A stretch of 64,000 bases of DNA, taken from contig NZ_QLZQ01000001.1 of NCBI RefSeq assembly GCF_003289925.1, forward strand, positions 1,232,282 to 1,296,281, written 5' to 3'. This document shows, in pieces, positions 52,387 through 61,268 of this stretch (its first letter is position 1; each line of letters begins with the position of its first letter). Position numbers and translations under genes: made by a program. The stretch comes from Planococcus maitriensis (GTDB lineage Bacteria > Bacillota > Bacilli > Bacillales_A > Planococcaceae). The notes beneath the pieces were generated by a model that did no database searches, was not told where the DNA came from, and saw only the letters and a list, made by a program, of their open reading frames with translations.

Positions 52387-53065
52387 TTTCCATGTCTCCT
52401 TTATGTTCGATTTGCTGTTGCTGATCAATCGTACGCGTATGGTGCTGGTCGACAGCGAGCCGCGCATAATCAAGTTCCATGCGCAATTGCTCCACATCCG
52501 TTGACAGCACGCGTTTCAGGTCGGCTTCCATCACCTGTTGGAGCGAACGGAGCATTTCGCGGGTTTCCTGGAGCGCAATGCGCATCTCCATGTCTTTGAC
52601 AGGCTGCCCGACCAATAATGTATATTTCCCGGTCAATTCAATGGCGGAATCCAGATGAGAATAGAAGAACGGTTCTGCCAAATAGAATTTACGCGGGTTT
52701 TGCTGGACGATCATCAGGATCTTATTGGCGATTTTGACCATATCCATCAATTGCTTGAAAGATGATATGGAACGCACTTTATAATATTGGCTTTGCAAGG
52801 TTTTGATTTTTTCTTTGCCTTCCTTGATCTGCACGCGGATATTGCGGTATTCGCTTCTTGTCATGCCGAGCTGCTTTGAGTCGCTCGACAGCTGGTATTG
52901 CTTCATCGATGTATTGCTGGCGAAATAAGTGCCGGCTGCAACAGCACCGGAAGCAAGCAGCCCGATTTCTGCCCCTAAATAGAGGATCGGAAACATGGCG
53001 GACATAAGAGGGAGGCTGACCGATTGTCTTTTGATGAAGTTTTCGATCGGCTTAATGGGTTTCAT
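52361..53065 (-). CDS. xpaC: XpaC family protein
   Basis: A 234-residue protein of the XpaC family, originally described for hydrolysing 5-bromo-4-chloroindolyl phosphate; the real role is unclear. A hydrophobic stretch at residues 20-48 is the likely membrane anchor, and the rest is helical (M-T-R-S-E-Y-R-N-I near 70). It lies directly before telA in an overlapping operon, as in B. subtilis (xpaC-yaaN). The ATG follows AAGGAGG. Confidence 0.85.
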   Translation of the reverse strand: MKPIKPIENFIKRQSVSLPLMSAMFPILYLGAEIGLLASGAVAAGTYFASNTSMKQYQLSSDSKQLGMTRSEYRNIRVQIKEGKEKIKTLQSQYYKVRSISSFKQLMDMVKIANKILMIVQQNPRKFYLAEPFFYSHLDSAIELTGKYTLLVGQPVKDMEMRIALQETREMLRSLQQVMEADLKRVLSTDVEQLRMELDYARLAVDQHHTRTIDQQQQIEHKGDMENDQQPDEK

Positions 53066-53301
53066 GCTCTAACCTCCTTAACGGCTACTAAACTATACGT
53101 GCGGCGCAGGGAAAAGTTTCATCTTGCGCATCTCTATCCCTTATTTTACGTGAATGGCACAGTCAATACAAACTTCCGGACCGTTGACCAACAGCGCATT
53201 AATCCTTTACAATTTCCCATAAATTTGGCATAATGCTTATAAGGATTTTTTAGAAGGATTAAAAATAGTTTGGAAAAAATTCAGAAAGTTTTTAGATTTG
53301 T

Positions 53302-53329
53302 TTGACTTTTATAGTCAATTTGATATAAT
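53302..53329 (+). promoter_or_regulatory. Strong promoter of the csp gene at 53479
   Basis: TTGACT, a 16-nt spacer and an extended -10, TGATATAAT (TATAAT at 53324-53329). The expected transcript start is near 53336, giving a leader of about 140 nt. Confidence 0.85.
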
Positions 53330-53338
53330 TAAGGTAAT

Positions 53339-53446
53339 TCAACATACGAACTTCCGCAACAGCTATTCACATATTCCCAAAAGTGATCAGCAAGTGCCGG
53401 TACTTTTGGGAATATGTGAATTTTTTTATGAAAGTTCGCATATTGA
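53339..53446 (+). promoter_or_regulatory. Structured csp leader with nested hairpins and an attenuator-like stem
   Basis: An outer stem of 15 positions (53339-53353 with 53432-53446, 13 of 15 paired) encloses an inner 20-bp perfect stem (53365-53384 with 53402-53421, 17-nt loop). The inner stem is followed at once by seven T residues, so it looks like an intrinsic terminator placed inside the 5' leader. The leader of a cold-shock gene is a known site of temperature control; the details here are inferred. Confidence 0.65.
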
Positions 53447-53478
53447 AAAATTTTGTTTACCACAGGAGGTAATTTAAG

Positions 53479-53679
53479 ATGCAAGAAGGTACAGTAAAAT
53501 GGTTTAACTCAGAAAAAGGTTTTGGCTTCATCGAAGTTGAAGGCGGCGACGATGTATTCGTACACTTCTCAGCGATTCAAGGCGAAGGCTTTAAAACGCT
53601 TGACGAAGGACAGCGCGTGGAATTTGAAGTAGAGGAAGGCAACCGCGGACCTCAAGCTACTAACGTAACTAAACTTTAA
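53479..53679 (+). CDS. Major cold-shock protein, CspB type
   Basis: A 66-residue single cold-shock domain with intact RNP1 (K-G-F-G-F-I-E) and RNP2 (V-F-V-H-F). It begins [10 protein letters not shown], close to B. subtilis CspB/CspD. The strong AGGAGG, the consensus promoter and the long structured leader all suggest a highly expressed, regulated gene. It is 71-75% identical to the other Csp in this window by eye. A terminator follows. Confidence 0.95.
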   Translation: MQEGTVKWFNSEKGFGFIEVEGGDDVFVHFSAIQGEGFKTLDEGQRVEFEVEEGNRGPQATNVTKL

Positions 53680-53690
53680 TTCTCCAATCC

Positions 53691-53722
53691 AAGAACTGCC
53701 GTAATGGCAGTTCTTTTTTTAT
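53691..53722 (+). terminator. Intrinsic terminator of the csp gene
   Basis: Stem aagaactgcc / ggcagttctt with a 5-nt loop and seven T residues. Confidence 0.92.
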
Positions 53723-53817
53723 GGGAATTTCTCCTGAACTGCATCCATTGTTTAATCTTCCCGCTTATTCGGGTATATCCTAAATAGATTGCCAAGAAAA
53801 TTGGAGGGGAAGTATCC

Positions 53818-54024
53818 ATGCAGGGAAAAGTAAAAGAATTTAATGATGACAAAGGATTCGGCTATATCGAAGGCGATACGGGCGAACTGTTCTATTTTGA
53901 GACGATCAACATCAATGAGGAAGGATTCCGCCGCTTCATGCCGAATCAGCACGTCGAATTCACCGTCTATGACGGTGCAACTGGGAAGGAACGGGTAGCG
54001 ACAAACGTCACATTGGTCTTCTGA
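53818..54024 (+). CDS. Divergent cold-shock-domain protein
   Basis: A 68-residue protein with a cold-shock domain fold: M-Q-G-K-V-K-E-F-N and K-G-F-G-Y-I-E (RNP1) are kept, but the RNP2 region is L-F-Y-F-E-T instead of V-F-V-H-F, so a key histidine is gone. The C-terminus (R-V-A-T-N-V-T-L-V-F) is typical. The ATG follows TTGGAGGGG. It is an isolated gene between the main csp and the YkvA gene. It may bind RNA with altered specificity. Confidence 0.82.
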   Translation: MQGKVKEFNDDKGFGYIEGDTGELFYFETININEEGFRRFMPNQHVEFTVYDGATGKERVATNVTLVF

Positions 54025-54048
54025 TTGCCGGAGGAAAGGGGAACGTAT

Positions 54049-54525
54049 ATGGGAAACGAATATTTGAGCAAGCCATTGCCAAGTGAGGAAAAACAACAGG
54101 ATTTTTATCAAAAGCTTCGCGTGAGAGTGCATAATTGGCTGGAAAGTAAATCCTCGAAACTGGATTCAGCAGGCCAGTTCGTCTTTTTTGCGCCAGACCT
54201 TTTCCATCTATTGACGCGCCTGCTGCTCGACAGCCGCATCGATAAAAAAAGCAAAGCCTATGTCGGTGCCGGTGTGCTTTACTTTATGGCACCGATCGAT
54301 TTTCTTCCTGAAATCCTTGTCGGGCCGGGCGGATTCATGGACGACGTCATCGTAGCGGTTTACGTCATCAATACTGTCTTGAACCGATTCCCGAAAGAAG
54401 TCGTCACGGAACACTGGGCAGGAGACGAAGACCTGTTGAAAGTGCTCAGTAAACTGGCGGATTCCGGGGACCAGCTGGCGGCGAAGCTCCCAGCAGGCAA
54501 AGCCGTGAAACGCTTCCTGAAATAA
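54049..54525 (+). CDS. ykvA: YkvA family membrane protein (DUF1232)
   Basis: A 158-residue protein. The DUF1232 core (G-V-L-Y-F-M-A-P-I-D-F-L-P-E, then G-G-F-M-D-D-V-I-V-A-V-Y-V) is at about residues 75-112. It is likely membrane-associated. The function is unknown. The ATG at 54049 is used (AAAGGGG about 7 nt upstream); a TTG at 54025 also exists but adds an unlikely start. It is close to the divergent cold-shock gene, with no terminator between them. Confidence 0.85.
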   Translation: MGNEYLSKPLPSEEKQQDFYQKLRVRVHNWLESKSSKLDSAGQFVFFAPDLFHLLTRLLLDSRIDKKSKAYVGAGVLYFMAPIDFLPEILVGPGGFMDDVIVAVYVINTVLNRFPKEVVTEHWAGDEDLLKVLSKLADSGDQLAAKLPAGKAVKRFLK

Positions 54526-54536
54526 ATCCTTAGCAC

Positions 54537-54573
54537 AAAAAAAGCCCCTCAGAATTTCATTTCTGAGGGGCTT
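54537..54573. terminator. Bidirectional terminator
   Basis: Stem aaagcccctcagaa / ttctgaggggctt between the YkvA gene and the convergent ABC-F gene. Confidence 0.9.
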
Positions 54574-54588
54574 GCCTGTGTCAGGAGA

Positions 54589-56196
54589 TTATTTGGCGAT
54601 GCCTTGCGCTTCTTTCCATTCCAAAAATTCATCGTAAGTCAATTGCTTGTCGAGGATCGAACCGTCTTCCTGGATTTCGATCACGCGGTTCGCAACGGTC
54701 TGGATAAATTGATGGTCATGGGAAGTGAAGACCATGGCGCCTTTGAATGCGATCATGCCGTTGTTCAAGGCTTGGATCGATTCGAGGTCCAAGTGGTTGG
54801 TCGGTTCATCCAATAACAGCACATTGGCATGCGACAGCATCATTTTCGATAGCATGCAGCGCACTTTTTCGCCACCGGACAAGACGGAAGGTTTCTTTTT
54901 CACTTCTTCGCCAGAGAACAGCATTCTGCCGAGGAATCCGCGTAGGAAGGTTTCGCTCTCGTCTTCCGGTGAGTACTGGCGCAACCACTCCACGAGGGAA
55001 GTTTCGTTGCCTTCGAAGTATTCGGTGTTGTCGATCGGCAAATACGCACGTGATGTAGTGACACCCCAGCGGGCCGAGCCTGTAGCCGGTTCGTCTTCCT
55101 CAGCCAGGATGCGAAGAAGGGCGGATTTTGCCAACGGGTCGCCGATTAGGACGATTTTGTCATCTTTGTTCATATTGAAGCTGATGTTGTTCAATAATTG
55201 TTTGCCGTCAACCGTCTGGCTGAGGTCTTTTACCGTCAACACATCGTTGCCGATTTCGCGGCCGATGGTGAAGTTGACGAATGGGTATTTACGTGAAGAT
55301 GGGCGAATGTCGTCCAGCTCGATTTTATCGAGCATTTTCTTCCGTGACGTCGCCTGCTTGGATTTCGAAGCATTGGCGGAGAAGCGGGCGATAAAGGCTT
55401 GAAGCTCTTTGATCTTTTCTTCTTTTTTCGCGTTCTGGTCGGATGCCAGGCGCGTCGCCAATTGGCTGGATTCATACCAGAAATCGTAGTTCCCGACATA
55501 CAGCTGGATTTTACCGAAGTCAAGGTCAGCGATATGCGTGCACACTTTGTTCAGGAAGTGGCGGTCATGCGATACGACGATAACGGTATTATCGAAATTG
55601 ATCAGGAACTCTTCAAGCCATTGGATCGCCTTCAAATCCAAGTGGTTGGTCGGCTCATCGAGCAGGAGAACATCGGGCTTGCCGAATAGAGCTTGTGCCA
55701 AAAGCACTTTGACTTTATCGGATCCGGATAGTTCTGCCATTTTCTTGTCGTGAAGATCCTCGGAAATGCCAAGGCCCTGCAAAAGGATGGCGGCTTCGGA
55801 TTCCGCTTCCCAGCCGTTCAATTCAGCGAATTCGCCTTCGAGTTCAGCAGCGCGCATGCCGTCTTCGTCGGAGAAGTCTTCTTTCATATAGATGGCGTTT
55901 TTCTCGGACATGACTTCATAGAGTGTTTTATGGCCCATGATGACCGTCTCGAGGACCGCATGCTCTTCGTATTCAAAATGGTTCTGCTTCAATACGGCAA
56001 GTCGTTCGCCAGAACCCATGGAGACATTCCCTGATTGTGCTTCAAGTTCGCCGGAAAGAATCTTGATGAATGTCGATTTACCGGCACCGTTTGCCCCGAT
56101 CAAGCCGTAGCAATTGCCTGGGTTGAACTGGATGTTGACATCTTCAAATAATTTGCGGTCGCCAAAACGCAAAGATACATCATTTACTGCTATCAT
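54589..56196 (-). CDS. ykpA: ABC-F ATPase, YkpA/YbiT type
   Basis: A 535-residue ABC-F protein without a C-terminal coiled coil. The first domain has Walker A G-A-N-G-A-G-K-S-T near 36 and an altered signature L-S-G-S-D-K-V-K-V. The second has a degenerate Walker A, G-D-P-L-A-K-S-A-L-L near 350, but keeps L-S-G-G-E-K-V and D-E-P-T-N-H-L-D. This pattern is typical of the YkpA/YbiT subgroup. ABC-F proteins act on the ribosome; the role of this subgroup is not well known. The ATG follows AGGAGG at 10 nt. Confidence 0.9.
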   Translation of the reverse strand: MIAVNDVSLRFGDRKLFEDVNIQFNPGNCYGLIGANGAGKSTFIKILSGELEAQSGNVSMGSGERLAVLKQNHFEYEEHAVLETVIMGHKTLYEVMSEKNAIYMKEDFSDEDGMRAAELEGEFAELNGWEAESEAAILLQGLGISEDLHDKKMAELSGSDKVKVLLAQALFGKPDVLLLDEPTNHLDLKAIQWLEEFLINFDNTVIVVSHDRHFLNKVCTHIADLDFGKIQLYVGNYDFWYESSQLATRLASDQNAKKEEKIKELQAFIARFSANASKSKQATSRKKMLDKIELDDIRPSSRKYPFVNFTIGREIGNDVLTVKDLSQTVDGKQLLNNISFNMNKDDKIVLIGDPLAKSALLRILAEEDEPATGSARWGVTTSRAYLPIDNTEYFEGNETSLVEWLRQYSPEDESETFLRGFLGRMLFSGEEVKKKPSVLSGGEKVRCMLSKMMLSHANVLLLDEPTNHLDLESIQALNNGMIAFKGAMVFTSHDHQFIQTVANRVIEIQEDGSILDKQLTYDEFLEWKEAQGIAK

Positions 56197-56302
56197 TATT
56201 ATTCGTCCTCCTAAAATTCACAATATGAATAGTATAACACGAATACGCCCTAAACCGGTAGCGTTCAAAGCCCGTGTCAGCTAAACTAATAGAGGAAATG
56301 CT

Positions 56303-56536
56303 TCATCGGCTTTTTCGCCGGAGATATGCGTCCAATTGACCGAGTTCTTTATTTAACAGATATTCCATTTGTACATATTCGCGCCTGCCCGGAACATGTT
56401 CCGGCGTCAGGCCCTTCATCGAGAAAATAAAGTAATAGCCGCCGATCTGGCGGAACAGCACGACGACGTGCGGAAATTCATCAAAAGTGGCTTTAATATT
56501 ATATCGTTTTGCGTAGCTCCAATTTATGAGCTTCAT
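56303..56536 (-). CDS. 77-aa protein of unknown function
   Basis: A 77-residue basic protein (starts MKLINWSYAKRYNIKATF; ends LDAYLRRKSR). It has a possible ribosome-binding site (AAAGGCGGG). It lies alone between the ABC-F and MFS genes, on the minus strand, with no clear terminator. No family is recognised. Confidence 0.6.
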   Translation of the reverse strand: MKLINWSYAKRYNIKATFDEFPHVVVLFRQIGGYYFIFSMKGLTPEHVPGRREYVQMEYLLNKELGQLDAYLRRKSR

Positions 56537-56622
56537 CCAGCAACCCGCCTTTCCAGTCTTATTTTAAGGGAAGCTGTGGCAGGAACACAAGTTTGGTGCT
56601 GAGGGATAAGGAGAGAGGAAAT

Positions 56623-57798
56623 ATGAAGGAAGTTGGAAAAAAACCGGCCTTGACCGCAGTCATTTTTGCCATCCTGTTAGTGGCGCTCAATTTGCGGCCG
56701 GCCATTTCTTCAATCGGGCCGATGCTCGAGCCGATCCGAACGGATCTTGCGCTGACGAATGGCCAAGTCAGTTTATTGACCGCTGTACCCGTCCTGTGCA
56801 TGGGGGTGTTCGCGCCGTTTGCGATCGTCTTCAACCGCCGTTTCGGGTTGAAGCGTTCCATCGGCTTTTTACTGGCCGCCATCGGCGTGTTCACTTTGGG
56901 TCGCGGCTTTTGGCCGAGCTATTTCAACTTATTGCTCAGTTCATTTTTCATCGGCATCGCAATTGCCATTATCGGGCCGATGCTGTCTGCGATGATCAAA
57001 CGGGATTTCCCAACCCGGACAGCGTCCTTGATCGGCGTCTATTCGTTTGGCATGGGGCTAGGCGCGACACTTGCCGCAGGGTTGACGGGTGTTGTCTATG
57101 CCGCTTCCGGATGGCCAGCTGGGCTTGCGATCTGGTCAGGTTTGGCGATTGCTGCGCTGATCATATGGCTAAGAATGCCTGAAGCGAATGGAAAAGGGCA
57201 ACAAGCAATGCCGGACGATCCGCTGCCGATCAGCGAAAGCCCATGGAAAAATTTGAAGGCGTGGTACATGCTGCTGTTCTTCGGCTTCCAATCGGCCTTC
57301 TTCTTCTCGATGCTGACATGGCTCGCTCCCATTGCCATCGACAAAGGCTTAAGCGTCCTGTCGGCAGGCGCGGTCGTCACTGTCATGACGGCAGTGCAGA
57401 TCGTCTGCAATATTTCCATCCCGCTGCTGTTCAGCCGTTACCCGAACCGGTTTTTATGGGTGTTGGCTGTGCTCGCGTTCGGCACTGCCGGAATCCTGTT
57501 ATTGATGGTTGCAGGGGCTTGGTCAGTGTGGCTAGCCGCCGCCTTGATCGGCGTAGCGCTCGGCGGGTTGTTCCCGATTGCCTTGCTGTTGCCGCTCGAT
57601 GCGACAGCGTCAGCCGACGAAGCAAATAGTTGGGCTGCGATGACACAATCGGGCGGTTATTTGATATCGGCGTTCATGCCCTTTATCATCGGGGTGGTCT
57701 ATGACCGGACAGGCAACCATGACGCCACCTTATGGATGTTCTTGGCATTCGTCCTTTTCATGATCCTCTTTGCTTATTTGCTCAATCGAAAACCTTGA
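56623..57798 (+). CDS. MFS transporter, CynX/NimT (cyanate/nitroimidazole) family
   Basis: A 391-residue major facilitator with about twelve predicted membrane segments. A-L-N-L-R-P-A-I-S-S-I-G-P near residue 22 and N-R-R-F-G-L-K-R in the A-motif region fit the CynX/NimT group (2-nitroimidazole or cyanate transport). The ATG at 56623 follows GAGAGAGG. The stop overlaps the convergent 99-aa membrane gene by 17 bp, with no terminator between. Confidence 0.87.
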   Translation: MKEVGKKPALTAVIFAILLVALNLRPAISSIGPMLEPIRTDLALTNGQVSLLTAVPVLCMGVFAPFAIVFNRRFGLKRSIGFLLAAIGVFTLGRGFWPSYFNLLLSSFFIGIAIAIIGPMLSAMIKRDFPTRTASLIGVYSFGMGLGATLAAGLTGVVYAASGWPAGLAIWSGLAIAALIIWLRMPEANGKGQQAMPDDPLPISESPWKNLKAWYMLLFFGFQSAFFFSMLTWLAPIAIDKGLSVLSAGAVVTVMTAVQIVCNISIPLLFSRYPNRFLWVLAVLAFGTAGILLLMVAGAWSVWLAAALIGVALGGLFPIALLLPLDATASADEANSWAAMTQSGGYLISAFMPFIIGVVYDRTGNHDATLWMFLAFVLFMILFAYLLNRKP

Positions 57799-58081
57799 GG
57801 GTTTGTCTATTGGACGGGGTTAGTGCCAACCATGAAAAATAAAGCGACAATAGCGGAAACAGGATGGCCCAGGAAGCGATCATCATCGGGGGAATGTCCG
57901 CTTCCGGAAGGATGGTTGAGAAGTACCAATAATTCAGTTCAAGCGCTGAGATGAGCGTGACGACGGGGCCGATGAATATCCGGCTCGACAGCAGGGCAGA
58001 TGCGACACCAAGCAAAATGACGAACGGCGGGAAGAGGATCAACTGCACGAAAAAGATATCCAGTGTGCTAAGCCATTGCAT
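57782..58081 (-). CDS. Small membrane protein (99 aa), unknown function
   Basis: A 99-residue protein with three predicted membrane segments (residues 6-30, 33-50, 65-86). The ATG at 58081 follows GGAGG at 7 nt; a longer upstream frame has no site and was not used. Its 3' end overlaps the 3' end of the MFS gene. No family is recognised. Confidence 0.7.
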   Translation of the reverse strand: MQWLSTLDIFFVQLILFPPFVILLGVASALLSSRIFIGPVVTLISALELNYWYFSTILPEADIPPMMIASWAILFPLLSLYFSWLALTPSNRQTLKVFD

Positions 58082-58225
58082 AATAATGCCTCCTGTTGAA
58101 CACAATGTTGCGGGAAGACCCGCGTATCCTGATTTTAAACTAAGTGAATAATCTGTCAATAAAAAATTCACGGAAATCTCGGGAGCCAATGATCGATGTC
58201 ATTCATCTTCTATAGGTTTTCGGCA

Positions 58226-58259
58226 TGGAAAAAGCCGGCGCATTAAGCGTCGGCTTTCT
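58226..58259. terminator. Terminator overlapping the end of the second msrA
   Basis: On the minus strand, AAAGCCGACGC pairs with GCGCCGGCTTT. The stop codon of msrA2 sits in the loop, so the last codons (for KADA) form half of the stem. Confidence 0.82.
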
Positions 58260-58773
58260 TCCACGCAGCTTCCAAGAATTCATCGCGTCCGGACTCGGCG
58301 CGGTCTTGTGCGTAATGTTCGGGATTTTTCAAATAGAAATCCTGGTGGTATTCTTCTGCCGGATAGAAAGGCTGGGCATCCTGGATTTCAGTGATTACCG
58401 GCTTGTCAAAGCGGCCGCTCTCATCGAGCTGTCTTCTGGATGCGAGCGCCAATTGACGCTGCTTTTCATTATGGACAAATATGGCAGGGCGGTAGGAAGC
58501 GCCGCGGTCCTGGAACTGCCCGTCGTTATCGGTCGGGTCGATTTGCTGCCAAAAAATATCCAGTAATTGATCGTATGGGAAGACCGCCGGATCGAAGGTG
58601 ATTTCGACCGCTTCCAAATGGCCGGAATGGCCGCTTTTCACTTGTTCATATGACGGGTTCGCCAAATGGCCGCCTGTATAGCCGGAAACGACGGATTCGA
58701 TGCCATCGAATTGGTCGAACGGCTTCACCATACACCAAAAACAGCCACCAGCGAATGTTGCTTTTTCAAACAT
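58243..58773 (-). CDS. msrA: Second peptide methionine sulfoxide reductase MsrA
   Basis: A 176-residue MsrA with G-C11-F-W-C at residues 10-14. It is the same length as the first MsrA (32595) and about 55-60% identical by eye. It is not next to an msrB and stands alone. The ATG follows AAGGAGG. The last codons are part of the terminator stem. The two copies may differ in expression or substrate. Confidence 0.94.
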   Translation of the reverse strand: MFEKATFAGGCFWCMVKPFDQFDGIESVVSGYTGGHLANPSYEQVKSGHSGHLEAVEITFDPAVFPYDQLLDIFWQQIDPTDNDGQFQDRGASYRPAIFVHNEKQRQLALASRRQLDESGRFDKPVITEIQDAQPFYPAEEYHQDFYLKNPEHYAQDRAESGRDEFLEAAWKKADA

Positions 58774-59007
58774 CGGATTGCCTCCTTCTACTAATAGGCA
58801 GCCATCTTCATTTCCATGCAAGGAACGGCCAAAGCCTGAATCAGCTGGCTGGACGTGTCATTGAAGCTGGAATGAGGCACCTGAGAATAAGAAGAATTTT
58901 ACCACTCCAATAAGGCCCAGACAATAAAAACGTATTGCAGAGGGAAACCTCTTTCTCTTCATATGCGTCTAAACAAATTGTACAGCTCAGAAAGGAATGT
59001 AATCATC

Positions 59008-59952
59008 ATGGAAGAACAATACGAAACGAGACAGGCCAGAAAGCGTAAACGATTCCGCCCGAGAGGCAAACTTTTCTTATTATTGATCATTTTATTGCTC
59101 GGCGCAGGGGTCTACTTTTTCATCCAATATCAACAAGGCCAGGACATTGCCGGCGAAACCGAAATTGAACCGGAACCCTTTACAGGTGATGAGGACAATA
59201 GCGGTTACCAGAATATCCTCGTGCTCGGGGTGGATTCACGCGGGGAAGAGCAATCCCGGACGGATACGATGATGATGGTGACACATGACCGCGAAAACAA
59301 CGAAGTGAAAATCACTTCGTTCATGCGCGACATCTATGCAGACATTCCGGGCTATCAATCCTATAAATTAAATACCGCGTATTATTTGGGCGGCGTCGAT
59401 CTGCTGGCGTCGACTTTGCGGGAAATGTTCGGGGTCGAAATCCATAATTATGCGCTTGTCGACTTCAAGAGTTTTGAAACACTCGTCGATATCGCAGCCC
59501 CGGGCGGCGTGGAAATCGATGTCGAGAAAGAAATGTCCGAGAAAATCGGCGTGACCTTATCTCCGGGTTTACAGAAATTGAATGGGCAGGAACTGCTGGG
59601 CTACGCACGCTTCCGTTCGGATAATGAAGGCGATTTCGGGCGTGTGCGGCGCCAGCAGCAAGTGATTGCTGCATTGAAGGATGAATTGGTCAGTGTGTCA
59701 TCGATCCCTAAACTGCCGAAACTTGCAGGAGCGGCACAAGGCTATGTCCAGACCGATATGCCTTTGGTCGACCAAATCAAATTGGCGACGCAGCTCGGCA
59801 CCGGCGGCAGCGGGGAAATCGAGCGGCTGACGATCCCGGTGGAAGGCGGATACAGTTATGCGAATTATCCTCAAGCCGGATCGGTGCTTGAAATTGACCT
59901 GGAACAAAACCGCCGTGCGCTGGAAGAATTTTTGTCCCAGCCTCTCGACTAA
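59008..59952 (+). CDS. LytR-CpsA-Psr (LCP) family cell-wall polymer ligase
   Basis: A 314-residue membrane-anchored protein. A basic N-terminus (K-R-K-R-F-R-P-R-G-K) leads into one membrane segment (about 30-50). The LCP domain follows: D-S-R-G-E-E-Q-S-R-T-D-T near residue 80, M-R-D-I-Y near 108, K-L-N-T-A-Y near 121, and R-F-R-S-D-N-E-G-D-F-G-R-V-R-R-Q near 203. LCP enzymes attach teichoic acids or capsule to peptidoglycan on the outer face. It is close to TagTUV. It is followed by the PerM-type gene. Confidence 0.9.
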   Translation: MEEQYETRQARKRKRFRPRGKLFLLLIILLLGAGVYFFIQYQQGQDIAGETEIEPEPFTGDEDNSGYQNILVLGVDSRGEEQSRTDTMMMVTHDRENNEVKITSFMRDIYADIPGYQSYKLNTAYYLGGVDLLASTLREMFGVEIHNYALVDFKSFETLVDIAAPGGVEIDVEKEMSEKIGVTLSPGLQKLNGQELLGYARFRSDNEGDFGRVRRQQQVIAALKDELVSVSSIPKLPKLAGAAQGYVQTDMPLVDQIKLATQLGTGGSGEIERLTIPVEGGYSYANYPQAGSVLEIDLEQNRRALEEFLSQPLD

Positions 59953-60009
59953 TTTGTCAGATAATATGGTAAACTACAGGTAGAAACCTATACAAAGAAG
60001 GGGATTGCC

Positions 60010-61200
60010 ATGCCGCCAGATGACAATAGACCGCCGTTTTTCGCTACCAACTATATCCGCTTTCTGGGCGGGAGGAATACACTCTTCACCTTATTGATCT
60101 TAATCTTGATCGGGCTTGTCGTGTTCATCTTCAGGGAAGTGTCGTTCATCTTCAATCCGCTCAATGTATTCATGAAAACGGTCGTCTTGCCGGTCGTCCT
60201 GGCGCTTATTTTGTATTATTTGCTGCGTCCGGTACTGCGTTTGCTGGAACGTTTCAAGATCCCGAGAATCTGGGGCATCCTCATCATCTTCCTCGGGGGA
60301 ATCGGGCTCTTGACTTTGCTGAGCGTTTTGGTATTTCCGTTTTTAAGGGAACAGTTCCAGAACCTGATCGAGGAATTTCCGGATTATTTCATGCGCTTAT
60401 TGAACAATATCGACCAATTCCTGCGCAATTCCTTGGTCGGTGATTATTACCGGGATTCAAGCTTCAATATCGAAGCCTTGATCGCAACTTTGCCGGCCAG
60501 CATCGCTGACACGCTTCAAGCGACCGTGACGGGCATCATCACACGCGTCACCAGCTGGATCTCGACCATTACGGGCGTTATTTTGTCGATAGTCATCGTG
60601 CCGTTCATCCTGTTCTATCTGCTCAAAGACGGCGATAAGCTTCCTGGCTATTTCCTGAAGTTGCTGCCGCCAAGATTTCGGGATGATACAAGAGAGGTTC
60701 TAAAGGATGCAGACAAGCAATTGGGCGCTTATATCCAAGGCCAGCTCATCGTCGCTTTTTGTATTGGCGTCATGGTCTATATCGGCTTTTTGATCATCGG
60801 CATGGATTATGCGCTGCTGCTCGGTGCGCTGGCGATGGTGACAAGCATCGTTCCTTATATCGGCCCGGCCATCGCGATTACGCCCGCCGCGATCATTGCA
60901 CTCGTCACTTCGCCATTCATGCTCGTGAAACTCGCAATCGTGTGGACTGTCGTACAGTTGGTGGAAGGCAATTTGATCTCTCCGCAAGTAATGGGCAAGA
61001 CGATGTATATTCATCCTGTCACGATCATTTTCGTCTTGCTGACAGCCGGTTCTTTATTCGGCGTCGTAGGGGTCATCTTGGGGATCCCGATGTATGCATT
61101 GCTGCGGGTTATCGTCAGCCATCTGTACAAGCTGTTCAAGCGCCGTTATAACCGGTATGAAACGGACCTGGACAATCAATACGATTACACAGAGCTTTAA
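60010..61200 (+). CDS. AI-2E/PerM family transporter
   Basis: A 396-residue protein of the AI-2E transporter (UPF0118) family with about eight predicted membrane segments in clusters (residues 20-90, 165-210, 240-355). Characteristic P-x-x-x-F-Y-L-L-K-D-G near 200 and P-Q-V-M-G near 322 are visible. Members include sodium/proton antiporters and permeases of unknown substrate. The start is the ATG at 60010, 57 nt after the LCP gene. Confidence 0.87.
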   Translation: MPPDDNRPPFFATNYIRFLGGRNTLFTLLILILIGLVVFIFREVSFIFNPLNVFMKTVVLPVVLALILYYLLRPVLRLLERFKIPRIWGILIIFLGGIGLLTLLSVLVFPFLREQFQNLIEEFPDYFMRLLNNIDQFLRNSLVGDYYRDSSFNIEALIATLPASIADTLQATVTGIITRVTSWISTITGVILSIVIVPFILFYLLKDGDKLPGYFLKLLPPRFRDDTREVLKDADKQLGAYIQGQLIVAFCIGVMVYIGFLIIGMDYALLLGALAMVTSIVPYIGPAIAITPAAIIALVTSPFMLVKLAIVWTVVQLVEGNLISPQVMGKTMYIHPVTIIFVLLTAGSLFGVVGVILGIPMYALLRVIVSHLYKLFKRRYNRYETDLDNQYDYTEL

Positions 61201-61268
61201 AGCGCACTGTTTACAGGAACCTGGAAAGTGGTATGGAGAACTATCAAATGTTGGGGGTATAGATTTTT

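Noticed and set aside
47936..53065. MoxR/VWA genes with TelA/XpaC as a possible defence or stress island
   Set aside because: Both pairs match core B. subtilis pairs (yojNO near odhAB; xpaC-yaaN) and are separated by an element that does not carry genes.
54589..56196. Loss of function in the second ABC-F because of its degenerate second Walker A
   Set aside because: The altered loop is typical of the YkpA subgroup and not a local mutation.
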